This document shows, piece after piece, positions 11,962 through 23,087 of a stretch of 64,000 nt of DNA (the stretch's first letter is position 1; each line of letters begins with the position of its first letter). The position numbers were made by a program, and so were the translations under genes. Source of the stretch: Xyrauchen texanus (taxonomy: Eukaryota > Chordata > Actinopteri > Cypriniformes > Catostomidae); assembly GCF_025860055.1 (NCBI RefSeq), contig NC_068298.1:27398093-27462092 (forward strand), read 5' to 3'. Below the pieces are notes generated by a model. The model was not told where the DNA came from. It searched no databases and saw nothing but the letters and a program-made list of their open reading frames with translations.

Positions 11962-13857
11962 TTAAAACAACACGTCTCCCTCTACTGCCCCTCCCTGAGA
12001 GCTTTCTAAAAAGGCAAAATAGCTGCCCCATTTCTTATTGAATGAATCCAGTTTGACTGGCCTTCTATGTGACAATTCTTCATAGGTCGCTACCCTGCAC
12101 ATCTCCACATACCACTCACGAAACGGGTGCGCCACAACCGACTTCCATCCTCTAAAGATAACCTGTCTGCCTCTCATAACACCAGTCAGGATCCAAATCT
12201 TCATGTACTTATCTCCTATATCAATGACCGCCCCATCACCTAAAATACAGAGTCTGGGTCAAAATGAGATTCGAGTACCTACTACGTCACCTATAAAACT
12301 CTGAACCCTCAACCAGAATTCTTGTATCTTAACACACCACCAAAAAACATGGGTTGTATCCCCATCTTTTGATTGGCATCGCCGGCAGGTGGGTGTGTCT
12401 TTAAGACCCAGCTTATACAATCTAGAGGGGGTCTAATAGAATCTAAGTCAAGTCTAAAATTGCATAAGGCGTACCCTTGCATCTCTAGATGTATACTTTG
12501 TTTTTTTAATCCTAGCCCACACTCCCTCCTCCAATACCAAGATTTTATCTTTCTCCCATAATCTCTTGAGCGAAGTTGAAGCTCCGTACCCCAGACCCTG
12601 TATTAGCAAGGAGTAATACACTAATGCCTCATGGCCTTTCCAAATGCAGTAATCACCACTATCAGTGTATCTGCCGCTTTAGGGGGGTGTATGATACTCC
12701 CAAAAATAGTACAGAGCAGGTTTTATTAAGAGGTCAAAATGAACTCAATAACTAAATCATACAATTTTTCTGGGAATAAAATGCTCAAATACTTAATGCC
12801 CTATTTAGGCCACTGGAAGGTGACCGGCTGAAAAGAGCCAAAGCTTTGGATTTTGAACAATTGACTCTGTATCTTGAAAAGGAATGAATAATTCTGTGGA
12901 GGCAAGGCATAGATCTAGTGGGGTCAGAGACGTATAATAAAATATCATCTGCGTCAATCAAAAGTTTATACCGCCATACCTCCCGCACCACCCCTGGTAA
13001 ATCATATTTCTTTTTTATTGTGGCTGCTAATGGTTCCAGGGCAAGAAAGAACAAAAATGTGGAAAGAGGGCAACCCTGCCGGATGCCCCTATCCAGAGTA
13101 AAATAATCTGAAATTAATCAATTTGTTTGTACTGCCACAACCGAGTGTCTATAAAGTAACTTAATCCATCCAATAAAAGTCTTCCCGAACCAGAATATTT
13201 GCAAAATCTTAAAAAGATTATCCATTCTACCATATCAAACCCATTTTCAGCGTCAAGTGAGACAGCAGCAACCAGAGATTTATCATTTGCCACTGACCAC
13301 ATGATGTTGATGAAACGTCTAATGTTACCAGAAGAGCTACGGGCCCGAATAGACCCCACCTGATCTATATGTATAAGAGATCATAACTTTACTTAATAAG
13401 TTAGCCAAAATGTTGGCAATATTTTTACGTCTAGCTGGATCAGGGAAATTGGATGGTAACTCTTACACTCACTTGGATCTTTGTCCTTTTGTTGGCTTGT
13501 GTCATGGTTGGCGGAAGTTAAGGGACTTATTTCCCTTATATATAAAAAAATATTCTAGAATGAATCTTATGGACTGATGAAACAAATGTATAATGACTCT
13601 TCCAAATGTATCTTTAATCTGTTTGAGTCATTTGAATTGTAGATGTTTACTAATCAATGTAATTACTCCCATTCTCTTACTTGAGCCAGCACTAAAGAAA
13701 ACATGTCCACCCCATATCTTCCCAAGTTTTTCAGCTTCTTGCAGGGAAAGATTTGTTTCTTGAAGAACACTATATCATATTTCTTATGTTTAAGAAAATA
13801 AATAACCTTCCTAATTGTGGATCCTAAATGGGGTAACCCAACCCATTCACATTCCAC
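11962..13857 (-). pseudogene. L1-like ORF2 relic (endonuclease start, reverse transcriptase, C-terminus)
   Basis: The endonuclease start reads 'STIRKVIYFLKHKKYDIVFF' in 13857-13663 (L1-like pattern: RRKVLTYLKKKKYDVVFLQE). The RT fingers/palm read 'RRFINIMWSVANDKS' and 'VSLDAENGFDMVEW' (13359-13114). The catalytic box lies in 13054-12785 as 'LLIDADDILLYVSDP', where the usual YADD is DADD, then 'HSFSRYRVNCSKSKA'. The C-terminal part ('NKKWGSYFAFLES') lies in 12204-11962. Stops and frameshifts separate the blocks, so it is inactive. In the intact element this protein nicks target DNA and primes reverse transcription there. Confidence 0.75.
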
Positions 13858-13935
13858 TTAGAAAGAGAAAATCCACTCATATTAACATTTGACATTTTGA
13901 CATATAATATCAAATAAATATCAGATATCTGCATA

Positions 13936-14475
13936 TCAAAAATAAAATATCAGAGCAAAAGCGACCTTCCGTTGATGTAAGAGATTCTTGCATTCCATAA
14001 ATCGATCATGTTTCTCTCTTGTTGAATTCACAAACTCTGGGAACAAGAAAATGCTGTGGTTCTTCCAAGAAAACTTTGCTTTACTCCTCATCTTGCGTAA
14101 CACAAGATGATCAGATGAACTCAGAATTGATCGGGGCTTGTATCCTTCTGCGGCTCTCAAAGCAGTAACCTTGTGAGCTTGTGCGACTTCCAGCTTATTG
14201 CCTGTTATGTTGAGCAGACTCGGGAAGAGCTCGTCTAGGAATTTCACCATATCTTGACCTTCTTCATTCTCAGGAATTCCAACAATTTGGACATTGTTAC
14301 GCCAATTACGATGCCCCAAATTATCCAGTTTTTCCCACTGCAAATCCACCTTGGTCGCTAGCTCGCTGTTCACAAGTCCGACCCTTGCATGGCACCACAC
14401 GACTCTGAGTAAATGTATTTCAGATGATTTTGTAATGTCTGTTGTAATGTATCGTGTTGTAATGTACAGTAGCAT
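13936..14475 (-). pseudogene. L1-like ORF1 (RNA-binding protein) fragment
   Basis: The 179-codon frame contains 'ELATKVDLQWEKLDNLGHR', then 'NNVQIVGIPENEEGQDMVKF', then 'RSKAKFSWKNHSIFLFPEF' and 'MECKNLLHQRKVAFAL'. 'NNVxIxGIPExxEG' is the start of the RRM-like core of L1-type ORF1 proteins, which bind the element's RNA as chaperones. The coiled-coil N-terminus is missing or degraded upstream. The frame is still open for most of its length, so this copy is only moderately old. It lies directly 5' of the ORF2 relic, as expected. Confidence 0.75.
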
Positions 14476-14510
14476 GAACCAGTCATGTAATCAGTACTCT
14501 ATACATAATC

Positions 14511-14518
<8 letters not shown>

Positions 14519-14546
<28 letters not shown>

Positions 14547-14615
14547 TTCCAGTCAAAAGTTTGTACACTTTTGACTGAATTTATGTTTCTCGTACATTTT
14601 AAAACTTTTTGATTT
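14519..14615 (+). repeat. (TA)n and Tc1-type terminal repeat fragment
   Basis: A (TA)n tract (14519-14545) is followed by 'cttccagtcaaaagtttg', the start of a terminal inverted repeat common to fish Tc1-like elements. A diverged, inverted counterpart is at about 17222-17270. No transposase is seen between them. Confidence 0.5.
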
Positions 14616-16123
14616 AAATATGTGTTTAAATACTTCAAATTAGTGCCTACATGGGAATTTGATACTTAGGAAAAAGTGGTTACTTTGAAGAAGGGTTGTA
14701 TTTGATCGTACTAACAAGTGGATAATTTTTAAGATACACAAGTGGCGAGATGTAATTTGAGTTTGTAAATTGCACAGAGGAGAAGTATTTAGTTACAATG
14801 TATCTGTCTCCTTAGGCATGAGTGATGGCCTCATCTGCAACAAGACATGATGCCGTGATCTAATAAACAGATGGCCTTGCTACACATGGGGTGACCATTT
14901 TGTAGAGAAATCCCTCATTAGCACTGCCGACTTTCAGCCTTCTGATTCTTTCCCTTTATGAGGACCGATTTGAAAGTGAAGCCCTTCAGGCCATGCTGGC
15001 AGAATAAACATAAGGGTGACAAATAAAACCATTAAAAAGTTTTGCGTGGCCCACACAGGGGGCTCATAATGGCTTTTCTTGCTTATCCAAAATTTTGTGC
15101 TAGACCTGCCATAAAAACATGTCTTCATGGTTAGATTACCGACAATAAATCTCCTTTAAAATCCTGTCAGTCCTGATCTTGTGATTTCCCCTCCAAGACA
15201 CTCACATTATGGAGTGTATTGACTGCCGTCAGCCTTGTAAACGAGTGGCAGGAATATCCATAAAACAGTGTGAGATCATACAAACCGCTGCTGTACATAC
15301 ACACACACACACACACACACACACTGTACCTCCATTTCCTGCTCTTGGTGGGTATAATATTCAGCGGCTGACCGTATGGCCTCTGCACGACTAAAGGATT
15401 TGAGCTCTCTTTGATAAGAGAGTTTTAACTCTGTTTTTTTTAACTCTGTCCATCCCTTCCACCCAGGACCACTAGCATTAGGGCTGATGCTCAGTTTCTG
15501 GTTAAGAGTGGGTTGTTCATGAGTATGCAAGCGTGTGTGTCTCAGTGGCAGTCCAGTCTGAGAAGGTTTAATTTATGTGGGTGGTCACAGTCAGTGAACC
15601 CCACAAGCACCTCCCTGTTCCACCACCACACATTATTGCTAATGGTCTGTGATGTCTCTCTCCATGTTTGCCAAAGACCTTCACACCTTCTCATCTATCT
15701 ATCTATCCATCCGTCCGTCCATCCGTCCGTCCGTCCAATCAATGCTGGTAAGCTAGTAAAACCTTCAAAATATTAATTATCCATGCAAACTATTGAAATG
15801 TGGGGTTATATTTCTTGCTTCTTTTTTTTTTTTTTACTGTATACTGAATACTGTATTTAACTTTAAATAAATACATCTAAAAGATGCTTTGAATAAGCCA
15901 GCCCACCAAATGACTATGTTTTTTTTTTAATTAACACAGACAAATGCTCTTAAAACAGAAATAAAAAAAAAATAATAATAAAATCCAACTTTGGGAACCT
16001 GAGCAATATTTAATGAGCTTATGAATGCAACACTTTATGGACAAAATAATGTAACATATAGAAACAAGGAGAACATTAGGTACAATATGCAAAACTTACT
16101 CATGAGGTGAATAATATTAATAT
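14616..16123. other. Non-coding; possible conserved host sequence; microsatellites
   Basis: No gene seen. The part at about 14790-15260 is high-complexity, non-repetitive sequence with no frame of interest and may be host regulatory DNA (inference only). A (CA)n tract lies at about 15298-15325, a (TCTA)/(TCCG) tetranucleotide tract at about 15692-15737, and A/T-rich runs at 15820-15835 and 15960-15985. Confidence 0.45.
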
Positions 16124-16612
16124 GTAGCAGCCATATCACCCTGCAACTCTTCCCTGGTTGCCCCATAAAGCTAAGCAGGGTTGAGCCTGGCCAGTACCTG
16201 GATGTGAGACCTCCTAGGGAAAATGAAGGTTGATGCTGGAAGTGGTATTAGGGAGGCCAGCAGAGGGTGCTCACCCTACGGTCTGTGTGGGTCCTAATAC
16301 CCCAGTATAGTGATGGGGACACTATACTGTCAAAAAAATAAATAAATAAAACACCATCTTCCAGATGAGATGTTAAACTGAAATCCTGTCTCTCTGTGGT
16401 CATTAAAAATCCCAAATTTCCCCCATTGGCCCCTATCTATCATGGCCTCCTAATAGTCTCCATCCTTGAATTGAATTGAATTGTGAGTGTGCACTATGGC
16501 TGCCATTACATCATCAAGGTGGATGCTGCACACTGCTGGTGGTTGAGGAGATTCCCCCATACTATGTAAATTGCTTTGTGTGCCTAGAAAAGTATACATA
16601 TAAATGTAAGGT
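16124..16612 (+). mobile_element. 5S-rRNA-derived SINE, copy 1
   Basis: The head 'gccatatcaccctg' followed by 'aagctaagcagggttgagcc' and 'cagtacctggatgtgagacc' matches the internal promoter region of 5S rRNA (A box/C box type), the known origin of SINE3-type elements in fish. The tail ends in 'gtatacatataaatgtaa', the same tail as copy 2 ('cgctatataaatgtaa'). A 7-bp direct repeat 'ttaatat' flanks it (16117-16123 and 16613-16619), consistent with a target-site duplication. It is not a 5S gene: the body is about 490 bp and the 5S part is diverged. Confidence 0.75.
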
Positions 16613-17639
16613 TTAATATTTTGAGTCAAAAATATTATGACAGTTTAAATCCACCAAAAAAAATAAAAATAAATAATAATAATTTGAATAACCATTTATC
16701 GCATTTGGTGTGAACTGATTTAGCAACCCGAATAGCATGGTTGTAATATTGCAAGTGACAAACACCTGATTAGTTAACACTTCTGATGGTATATACTGTA
16801 TACAGGTTAATCTGGGCTTGTCCCATATTGCATTCAGTATGGGCTGATCTCTAAATTAGCAAACACCTGTCATTTTACCAATTTAAATGAATGTAATGAA
16901 GGTCAGTTGAATTGAATTGAAATAATATGTTCTATAGTAAAACAATGTTGCAACCAATGTGACTAACAATAAATAAAGAGTTTTACTGTTGACTTTGGCT
17001 TACTTATTATTAATCGCCTTAAATACGTGTTCGTTTGCCATTTAAATTTAGTGTATCAGTTTAATTTGAACCAACTTTGCTTTGTCTCCCTCTCTGCACA
17101 TACACTGCACGTGTGATACAGAGAGAGTGCACTCTTCAAGTGACTGCGAGAACAAGGCACTTTTTGATGAAAACACAAAACAAGTAACTGAATGAACACT
17201 TTGATGTGAAATGTGAAAAAAAAAAAAATTATCATAAAGAATGAGTAAGTGTTTCAAAATTTTGGACCAGAAGTGTATACTGTATGTTTTCCTATCTTGT
17301 AGGTTATCATAAAGTCATATTTCTGGAGCCTCAACATAAATCGCTGTTGCCACACTGGTGCTGTATGTATGGTCTTGTTGATTATCGTGACAATGACTGA
17401 TAATGATTAATTGTGGATCTGTTTCCCATAGATGTAATCATTAAACTTGGCACACACAAACACAACTGAGCAATTTGAGCATAATGAGTTTCTGTATGTG
17501 TCAATGTCTGTGAAGCATACGCTACAGGAGCATTTTTCTGGAGACATGCCACACCAATTCCAAATTGAGAAGCATTGCATGTCAGTGTCCATGGTTTGTG
17601 GACATCATATACCTAAATTTTGGTGGATTGGTTATGCGC
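16613..17639. other. Non-coding; Tc1-type terminal repeat fragment at 17222-17270
   Basis: No gene recognised. At 17222-17270 'gaatgagtaagtgttt' followed by 'ttggaccagaagtgta' is the reverse-oriented counterpart of the Tc1-type end at 14545. The 61- and 66-codon frames at 17.4-17.65 kb have no motif. Confidence 0.45.
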
Positions 17640-18065
17640 TCCTTTAATGCATCAAATGCATCTTGATGTTGCTTGAGCCAACACCATTCTCTTCTTTGTG
17701 GGTCAGTTCTCGAAGAGGTGCTGAAAGGTTGCTGAAGTTTGGGATGAATTTTGCAAGGTAGTTAACATCCCTAGAAAAACAGTAGGGCAGTGACATTTTC
17801 TGGGACTCTCATCTCCATGATTGCTTTAATAAATCATCTTTGAAGGTTCAGGTTTGAGTCCTTCACTTGTTAACACATAACATACATCTGGGAACATAAA
17901 TGTACTCAATTTATTTGAGAGAGTTAAGTCTAAGGATCACCTTTTGTGTACGATCCAGCACTTTCCTGAGATTTTCTTCATTTACTTTCTCATCCCTTAC
18001 TCCTCCTATTATATTGTACACAATGACGGCTCATTGACATCCTGCAAATATATTTTCCATGGCTC
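17640..18065 (-). pseudogene. Gypsy reverse transcriptase, C-terminal part
   Basis: Translating the minus strand gives, in several frames, 'EENLRKVLDRTQKVILRLN' (thumb-side helix), 'NYLAKFIPNFSNLSAPLREL' (the connection region that follows RT in gypsy) and 'WLKQHQDAFDALKERITNP' (start of the RT/RNase H linker). Stops lie between the blocks. This would have continued into RNase H and integrase, which are absent. Confidence 0.7.
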
Positions 18066-19056
18066 ACTAGAATACTAGAATTGTTAAACTGAAACAAAAG
18101 TTAACCACAAATAATAATAATAATAACAATAATAATAATAATAATAATAATAAATGAAATCATGAAAAACACACTTCAACAGCACAAGAATGGTAGCAGT
18201 TGTTAGGCAGGGAAAATGGTGACATAAAACATCAGTTTATATGTTAACTTCTATGAGCAGATCAACACAATAGATTAATCTCACAGGCCCATAAATATAG
18301 CACTTGAATGGCGGTGATTCACGTAGTATTCGATCACCCAGAGCCAAAGAAGAGGTTAAATGAAGCAAAAATACTCAAAATAGCGCAAGGCTAAACATAA
18401 TGCAACCAAAAAAATTCAAACAAAACCTCAAATAAATAATAAATAAAAAATATTCAATGGGGAATGCTGCTCCGGTGGATCAAGCAGAAAGAACTTTCCT
18501 AAAACCCCAATTGTTGTTCCTACAATGTAAACAAAAGAATTGTTTACAACATAACCATTTAAAAATACGCCTAAATAGCGACAGTTCCACATACCTTCAT
18601 GATGTAACTCCAACTGTAGATACAAAATCGCACACCAATGCGAGTATCAAAAAGGCATCAACACACCTATAAACTCAGCAGCGGAGGATGAATGTTTAAG
18701 GGAGAATGTTGAGGGGCGATCATTGAGGAAATGACAGCCGCCAGCTGACCGCAGCAATAAACAGTCCGTACTGAAGTTAATAAACAAAAAAAATAAACAA
18801 ACTGGTTACCTCAGAGCACATTAGAGTTAGCTAGTTAGCCAAACAACATACCTTGAAAGCGGAATGGATCAAAACCAGAATGGGCGGTCCTCAGGCAGTG
18901 ACGTACAAGCAGTGCTCTGACACACAAGCAGTGCCATACAGTTCCATTTTATAGGATCCCTAAAGACCTCTGATTGGACAACCAATGCACCCAGAGGTGT
19001 GGTACAATGATTACAAAGAAATAACTGTGTAATGCTCACTGTTTGTCCCACTACAT
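18066..19056 (-). mobile_element. LTR-like filler inside the gypsy RT, with adjacent deletion
   Basis: About 1 kb of unrelated sequence replaces roughly 65 codons of RT including the YxDD region. Its minus strand starts 'tgtagtgggacaaacagtg', has a TATA-like 'cctataaaatgg' about 95 bp in, and carries an (AAT)n run near 18105-18155. The TG start and TATA box suggest a solo LTR, but no matching target duplication was found and the exact 3' edge is unclear. Confidence 0.4.
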
Positions 19057-19700
19057 ATGCATAGCCTAATCTCGTCCGAATTCGTTTTGTGGGACGCCAC
19101 CATCATTGATACCCATTCAGTGGGCTCAGTGACTGGGGTAAGGACACCTAGATTGACCATGCTCTATAATTCTGCTTTGACATTGTCATGCATGGCTACC
19201 AGGATCTTACATGCAGGCTGCACTCCTGGGTCCAGTTTCATTGAGTAGGTTAATGGGAGCTTGTCAACCACATCTTTAAAAAGATCAGCATACTCAGAGC
19301 TAATCTTTCGTGAGAAGCTTGAATTTTCATCCACTGTCACATGGTGCATTTCTTTGTTGAGTGAGATTAAACCCATTCTAAGGCAGTCAGGCAGACCTAA
19401 CAATGGTTGCACATTTCTCTTTAATACATAGAATTAGAGGTTGTGGACCTTCATTTGATGAGTTGGAGGAAAGCATGACCAGGCCAACTCTGGGAAACTC
19501 TTCACCTTCATAGTCTATGTGTTTTGTGATCATTGACAAGTTTAATTCCTCTCCATTTGATAGTTATGTAAACAGAGCTTCTGGAATTACATTACACTTG
19601 GCTCCTATATCTAATTTAAGCTAAACTGAATTTCCATTGATGTGCATAGTACAGAATAGCTCTGTCGTTTGTGGTGTTTTTGCTGTGTGTGAGGCATCTT
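19057..19700 (-). pseudogene. Gypsy protease and reverse transcriptase start
   Basis: Protease: 'LKLDIGAKCNVIPEALF' on the minus strand near 19640-19570, where the catalytic D-T/S-G is D-I-G. RT entry: in 19412-19164 'LGLPDCLRMGLI', 'EYADLFKDVVDKLP', 'YSMKLDPGVQP' and 'AMHDNVKAEL', continuing after one stop into 'MVNLGVLTPVTEPTEWVS' and 'NSDEIR'. This is the canonical gypsy PR-to-RT junction. The reading frame breaks at least twice, and the sequence stops at 'SDEIR' where the filler begins. Confidence 0.75.
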
Positions 19701-19789
19701 TTTTTGTAACACCATCCATATAGTAAGATTCATCACTGCTTTCTACTGATGATTCTTTTTGTAATTTTTATTTGACTCACAGTCTTTCT

Positions 19790-19864
19790 TGGTTTGCCTG
19801 TTAACTTTGATGTGGACTTGCAAAATGTTTAAATGGTTCCACATGTTGCATTTATGGCACTGCT
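19790..19864 (-). pseudogene. Gypsy gag zinc knuckle remnant
   Basis: The minus strand reads 'CHKCNMWNHLNIL', a CCHC-type knuckle as found just before protease in this gypsy lineage (C-x2-C-x4-H retained, last C lost). It is separated from the rest of gag (22.3-23.0 kb) by the LINE insertion, which shows where that LINE landed. Confidence 0.6.
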
Positions 19865-20099
19865 ATCCATATGCAACTCTTCTATTGCCGCTACCAAGCC
19901 CGGATGAGAAAGGAGGAGGGTTGAGCATTGGGTTAGCAATCCATACACACAAAACCAACTTGCTACGGAAACAGTAAGAAGATTTAAAATTCTGGTCTTC
20001 ATGGCGGAGGATCGCATCCAAACCATATGATGGTGCCGGCGGAAACTGGTGACAGTGTCCGGTGCAAAAAGAAGGTTCTGATATTCTCTGCAAGAAACA

Positions 20100-20560
20100 A
20101 CACTCGAATCAGAATGTGGAATATGAGGACTCTATATCAAAGTGTCTGACTCTCCCAACTACTATGGGTTTTTGACGGAAAGTGCAGAAGATATGGCAAA
20201 AGACAAATTCCAAAAATACAATTTGAAGATCCTAATCGACAACTTCAATGCCTAACTGGACGGCGATCGAGTGAGTGGTTGGAGACCATGCATCTTCTGA
20301 ACATTTGAGTGACAATAGAGAACGGCTGATATAGTTCTGTGAACACAACGGATTATGTGTCGGGAAAACATACTTCAAAAATCAGCGGATCCACAAGAAG
20401 ACTTGGCGATCACCAAATGGATGCACCCTCAATGAGATCGAATTTATCTACATTTGCCAGAAGTAGAGATTGCCCTTATGCAATGCAAGAGCTTACAGAG
20501 CAGCAGATACTGGATCAGATCATTATCTAGTCAGGGCAGATATCAACCTTAAACTATGAA
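20100..20560 (+). pseudogene. LINE endonuclease relic
   Basis: In alternating frames: 'TRIRMWNMRTLY' (N-terminal block), a 'DNFNA' version of the catalytic 'GDFNA' block near 20238-20255, 'TYFKNQRIHKKTWRSPNGC' (20370-20430; the 'TW-SP-G' block) and 'ADTGSDHYLVRADI' near 20500-20540 (the S-D-H-x-L catalytic block of AP-type endonucleases). D and H of the last block are retained, but the gene has stops and frameshifts. Confidence 0.65.
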
Positions 20561-20595
20561 ATCAAAGGCAGCCCATAACAAAGAAACCATTTGCA

Positions 20596-21590
20596 GTGGA
20601 GAATCTCAAAGACCCTGGCACCACTGAGACCGTCACTCTGGAAATGCGAAATTGCTTCGAGCTGCTCAAAGAGATGGAGGATGTGGAAGAATTCTGGATT
20701 AACATCAGGGACACCATCATGATTTGCACCCAGGGCATTATTAAAAGATGCAGAGGCCGACAAAGAGAGAAATGCATCCAAGACCGATCATGGAATCTGA
20801 AGGATGAGAGGAAGATAACAAAACTGAAGCAGAAGCAGGGAGAATGCAGACGGATTAGAGACAATGAGCCAGCAATACGCAGAGTTGGATCAGCTTGTAG
20901 CAAATATCTGTCAGAAGGACAAGAAGGGATTATTACAGTGGAGGTGAAATGAAGCACAAAATGAGGCCAGCCAAAATTACACAAAGACCCTCTATAGCAT
21001 CATCAACGAGCTGGCCCGCGCAAGAAGCAATTCCAGTGTCCCAATCAAGGACAAAAACGGGAAGCTTTTTGCCAAGACGAGCAAAACAAGAGATGGATTG
21101 AACACTTGCGGGAAACGTTTTATCATCCAGACCTGACCACCACTTAAGACATTCGAGGTGGACGAAGCTGGGGAACAGCTACAAGTGGACACTGGAGAAA
21201 TCACCATCAAAGACATGAAATTTGTGATCAAACGCCTCAAGAACAATAAGGTGGCCGGTTTGGTCAAGATACCTGCAGAGATCCAAGCAAAGTAGGCCTC
21301 AGGATAAGCAGCAAGAAGTCGAAGATCATGCACGTGAACGCCACAAAGGGGATCATACTCGGGTCACAGTGGCTAGAGGAGGTGGAGAAATTCACATACT
21401 TCGGTAGTGTGTTCTCCAAGAATGGAGACGCAGAGGCAGACGTCAAATGCCACACCGGTGGTAGCAGTCTTTCGTAGGATTAAAAATATCTGGTGCTCGC
21501 CATCCATCTCATTGAAGATCAAGCTCTGCCTCTTTTCCTCCATTGTGGTACTGACTGCAATCTATGGCAGCGAGCCCTGGAAGGTATCAA
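20596..21590 (+). pseudogene. LINE linker and reverse transcriptase relic with internal deletion
   Basis: The 118-codon frame at 20596-20952 ('LKDPGTTETVTLEMRNCFEL', 'EFWINIRDTIMICTQGIIKR', 'IRDNEPAIRR') is the linker before RT. Further on, 'GEITIKDMKFVIKRLKNN' (about 21197-21245) is the RT start. The polymerase core including YxDD is deleted at about 21290, where the sequence jumps to 'GLRISSKKSKIMHVN' and 'EVEKFTYFGSVFSKNGD', the region after the palm, then 'KIKLCLFSSIVVLTAIYGSEPW'-type sequence in another frame up to 21590. Confidence 0.6.
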
Positions 21591-21595
21591 CAAGC

Positions 21596-22055
21596 TGTCA
21601 TGATACTTCTCTGTCAGCCCTTCTGTCTTTGTAATTTTTTGTCTCTGTGAGTTTGCATGTATTAGCACATGGTTTAGTCTAGTGTTTATGTTTACCATGT
21701 GCTCTGTCCACTCATTCCCTCCAGCCTCACCCCAAGTTTAGTCCTCGTTATGTTGATTGTCTTCACCTGTTTCCTCTTGTGCCTTGTCTGTATATATTGT
21801 GCTCCCTTTCCTCTTGTGTTTGTCAGATCGTTTCGTTCCCATGCCTGTTTATCAGTGTTTGTGCGTTACTGCTTTGTCTGGTTAGTTATTTTGTTTATAA
21901 TTTATCAGTTTGCGATCATGTTTTTTTCCATTTGTTTTCTTAAAGTTTTCTCCGACGTGAGTTTTTTGTTTCATATTTGTTTTCTTTTGATTATTATAAT
22001 CATTTGTTTCACTCATTCCTGCATTTGGGTCTTCCTTCTTGCTAATTCCTTGACA
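21596..22055 (+). mobile_element. Solo LTR inserted in the LINE, with 5-bp target duplication
   Basis: A 460-bp unit begins 'tgtcatgatac' and ends 'attccttgaca' (TGTCA...TGACA) and is flanked by the perfect 5-bp repeat 'caagc' (21591-21595 and 22056-22060). Removing the unit plus one 'caagc' rejoins the LINE reading frame across the site. A TATA-like 'tatatatt' is at 21791-21798. Size, TG...CA ends and 5-bp duplication are the signature of a solo LTR left by recombination between two LTRs. The 184-codon frame through it is spurious. Confidence 0.8.
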
Positions 22056-22060
22056 CAAGC

Positions 22061-22255
22061 ATCAACTAGGAGCTTAACGTCTTCCAGCAAAGGTGCTTAC
22101 GCCGAATCCTCAAGATCAAATATTATGATCATATCAACAACGAAGAGGTGCTCCAATGGAGTGAAGTGTGCAAGCTCCACATCATCATCATCACCCACAG
22201 GAGACTCTGATTGGCTGGCCACGTTCTTCCTGTCCAGAGATAGGAAATGCTAAAG
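22061..22255 (+). pseudogene. LINE C-terminal block
   Basis: Reads 'VFQQRCLRRILKIKYYDHIN' followed by 'NEEVLQWSEVCKLH', the counterpart of the common 'INRCLRRILxIxWxDxISN' block near the C-terminus of endonuclease/RT LINEs. It is continuous with 21590 once the solo LTR is removed. Confidence 0.65.
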
Positions 22256-22289
22256 AGAACTAATATGCTACATAGCATGGAAGAATCAA

Positions 22290-22985
22290 AGTCTATGTGA
22301 CAATATGCTTGACATTTTCCCCTTCTAGCTTAATTTACTTCCACAGCTTCTGCGATTAACAATGGTCTCAATTGTTTCACAGTCAGTAGGGTTTTGTTTA
22401 AACTCTCGTTTCACTTTCTTTTTTTATTTTGTGGTGTACACTGTCCACATTAGTATTGCTTTGTCTGGGCAAAGCGAGTGTCTTTGTAGGAAGATCAGCC
22501 AGTTCATGAATTTGGCATAATTTGATGGCTTTGACTAACGTTAATTCACTGTATCACAACAGGATTTTTCTCAATGTATCATTTGTCACTGCATGCACAA
22601 GTCTATCTCTTATGAGCTCATCAGTTAATTCAACAAATCTGCACATATTTGCTTTGTTCCTTAAATCGCTCACGTAAAATTTTAGTTTTAGACACCACAG
22701 GTCCACTCTGGCTTCGGCCTCTAAAACAATTTGTCTGTCATCTCCTACCTCCGCATATGCGGCTGGTGCATACACGAATGCATGCTAGTGCTTGATGGCT
22801 TCCAATCTGGCCAAGTTTAGGAGAATCAAAGCCTGCATTCTGGCATCTTTATCAGAGTGAGCTGCAGCAATGAATATGTAATATTCTTACTCGAATACAC
22901 ACCAGTTTTTGCCAACATTGCCATCAAAAACTAACGGCTCAGGTCTTTGAAAACCTTCCGCCATTTTTTTTTATTATTACTTTGA
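22290..22985 (-). pseudogene. Gypsy gag relic
   Basis: Within 22775-22554 the minus strand reads 'NKANMCRFVELTDELIRDRL' and 'VTNDTLRKILL', the conserved core of fish gypsy gag (capsid-like). In intact elements gag packages the RNA. The frame is 73 codons long, so the protein is broken on both sides. It is followed (towards lower coordinates) by the LINE insertion and then the zinc knuckle at 19.8 kb. Confidence 0.65.
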
Positions 22986-23075
22986 CAGAGAGAGAAGATG
23001 AAAAAAAGCTTGCCCATATCAAGTCTGTTAGATGAAAACATGATTTGGCTACTATGCATTTGTCATAGACGTTTT

Positions 23076-23087
23076 CTTCTGACACCA
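23076..23087 (-). promoter_or_regulatory. Gypsy primer-binding site
   Basis: Immediately next to the end of the 5' LTR the minus strand reads 'tggtgtcagaag', beginning with the TGG that pairs with a tRNA 3' CCA. It marks where minus-strand cDNA synthesis would start. Which tRNA it pairs with was not worked out. Confidence 0.6.

Larger units (their letters stand above)
11765..14475 (-). mobile_element. L1-like LINE, copy 1, internally deleted
   Basis: Read on the minus strand the order is ORF1 (14475-13936), start of the ORF2 endonuclease (13857-13663), reverse transcriptase (13359-12785) and an ORF2 C-terminal part (12204-11962), ending at a T-rich edge near 11765 that corresponds to the A-rich 3' end. 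The layout and motifs fit the L1/Tx1-type LINEs common in fish. Most of the endonuclease is deleted and all frames are broken. The same family is present at 46.5-52.3 kb. Confidence 0.8.
19870..22270 (+). mobile_element. LINE with AP endonuclease and RT, inserted in gypsy
   Basis: A plus-strand non-LTR retrotransposon relic of the kind often annotated in animal genomes as 'craniofacial development protein 2-like' endonuclease-reverse transcriptase. Landmarks: 'TRIRMWNMRTLYQSV' near 20100, the EN core at 20240-20540, the pre-RT linker at 20596-20952, the start of RT at 21140-21290, then a large deletion, the C-terminal block at 21300-21590 and, after the solo LTR, 22061-22255. The exact clade (RTE-, I- or Jockey-like) was not determined. 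Confidence 0.7.

Noticed and set aside
15167..15530. Cys/Val- and His/Thr-repeat frames here, and likewise at 5649-5927, 6792-7063, 7375-7611 and 29462-29815
   Set aside because: Translations of (GT)n/(CA)n or (TA)n microsatellites; not proteins.
16124..16250. Functional 5S rRNA gene
   Set aside because: The 5S-like head is diverged and continues into a SINE body and tail; the same structure occurs at 47.36 kb.
21699..22253. 184-codon plus-strand hydrophobic frame
   Set aside because: Crosses the solo LTR junction into the LINE; the hydrophobic run is T-rich LTR sequence, and the LINE protein is in another frame.
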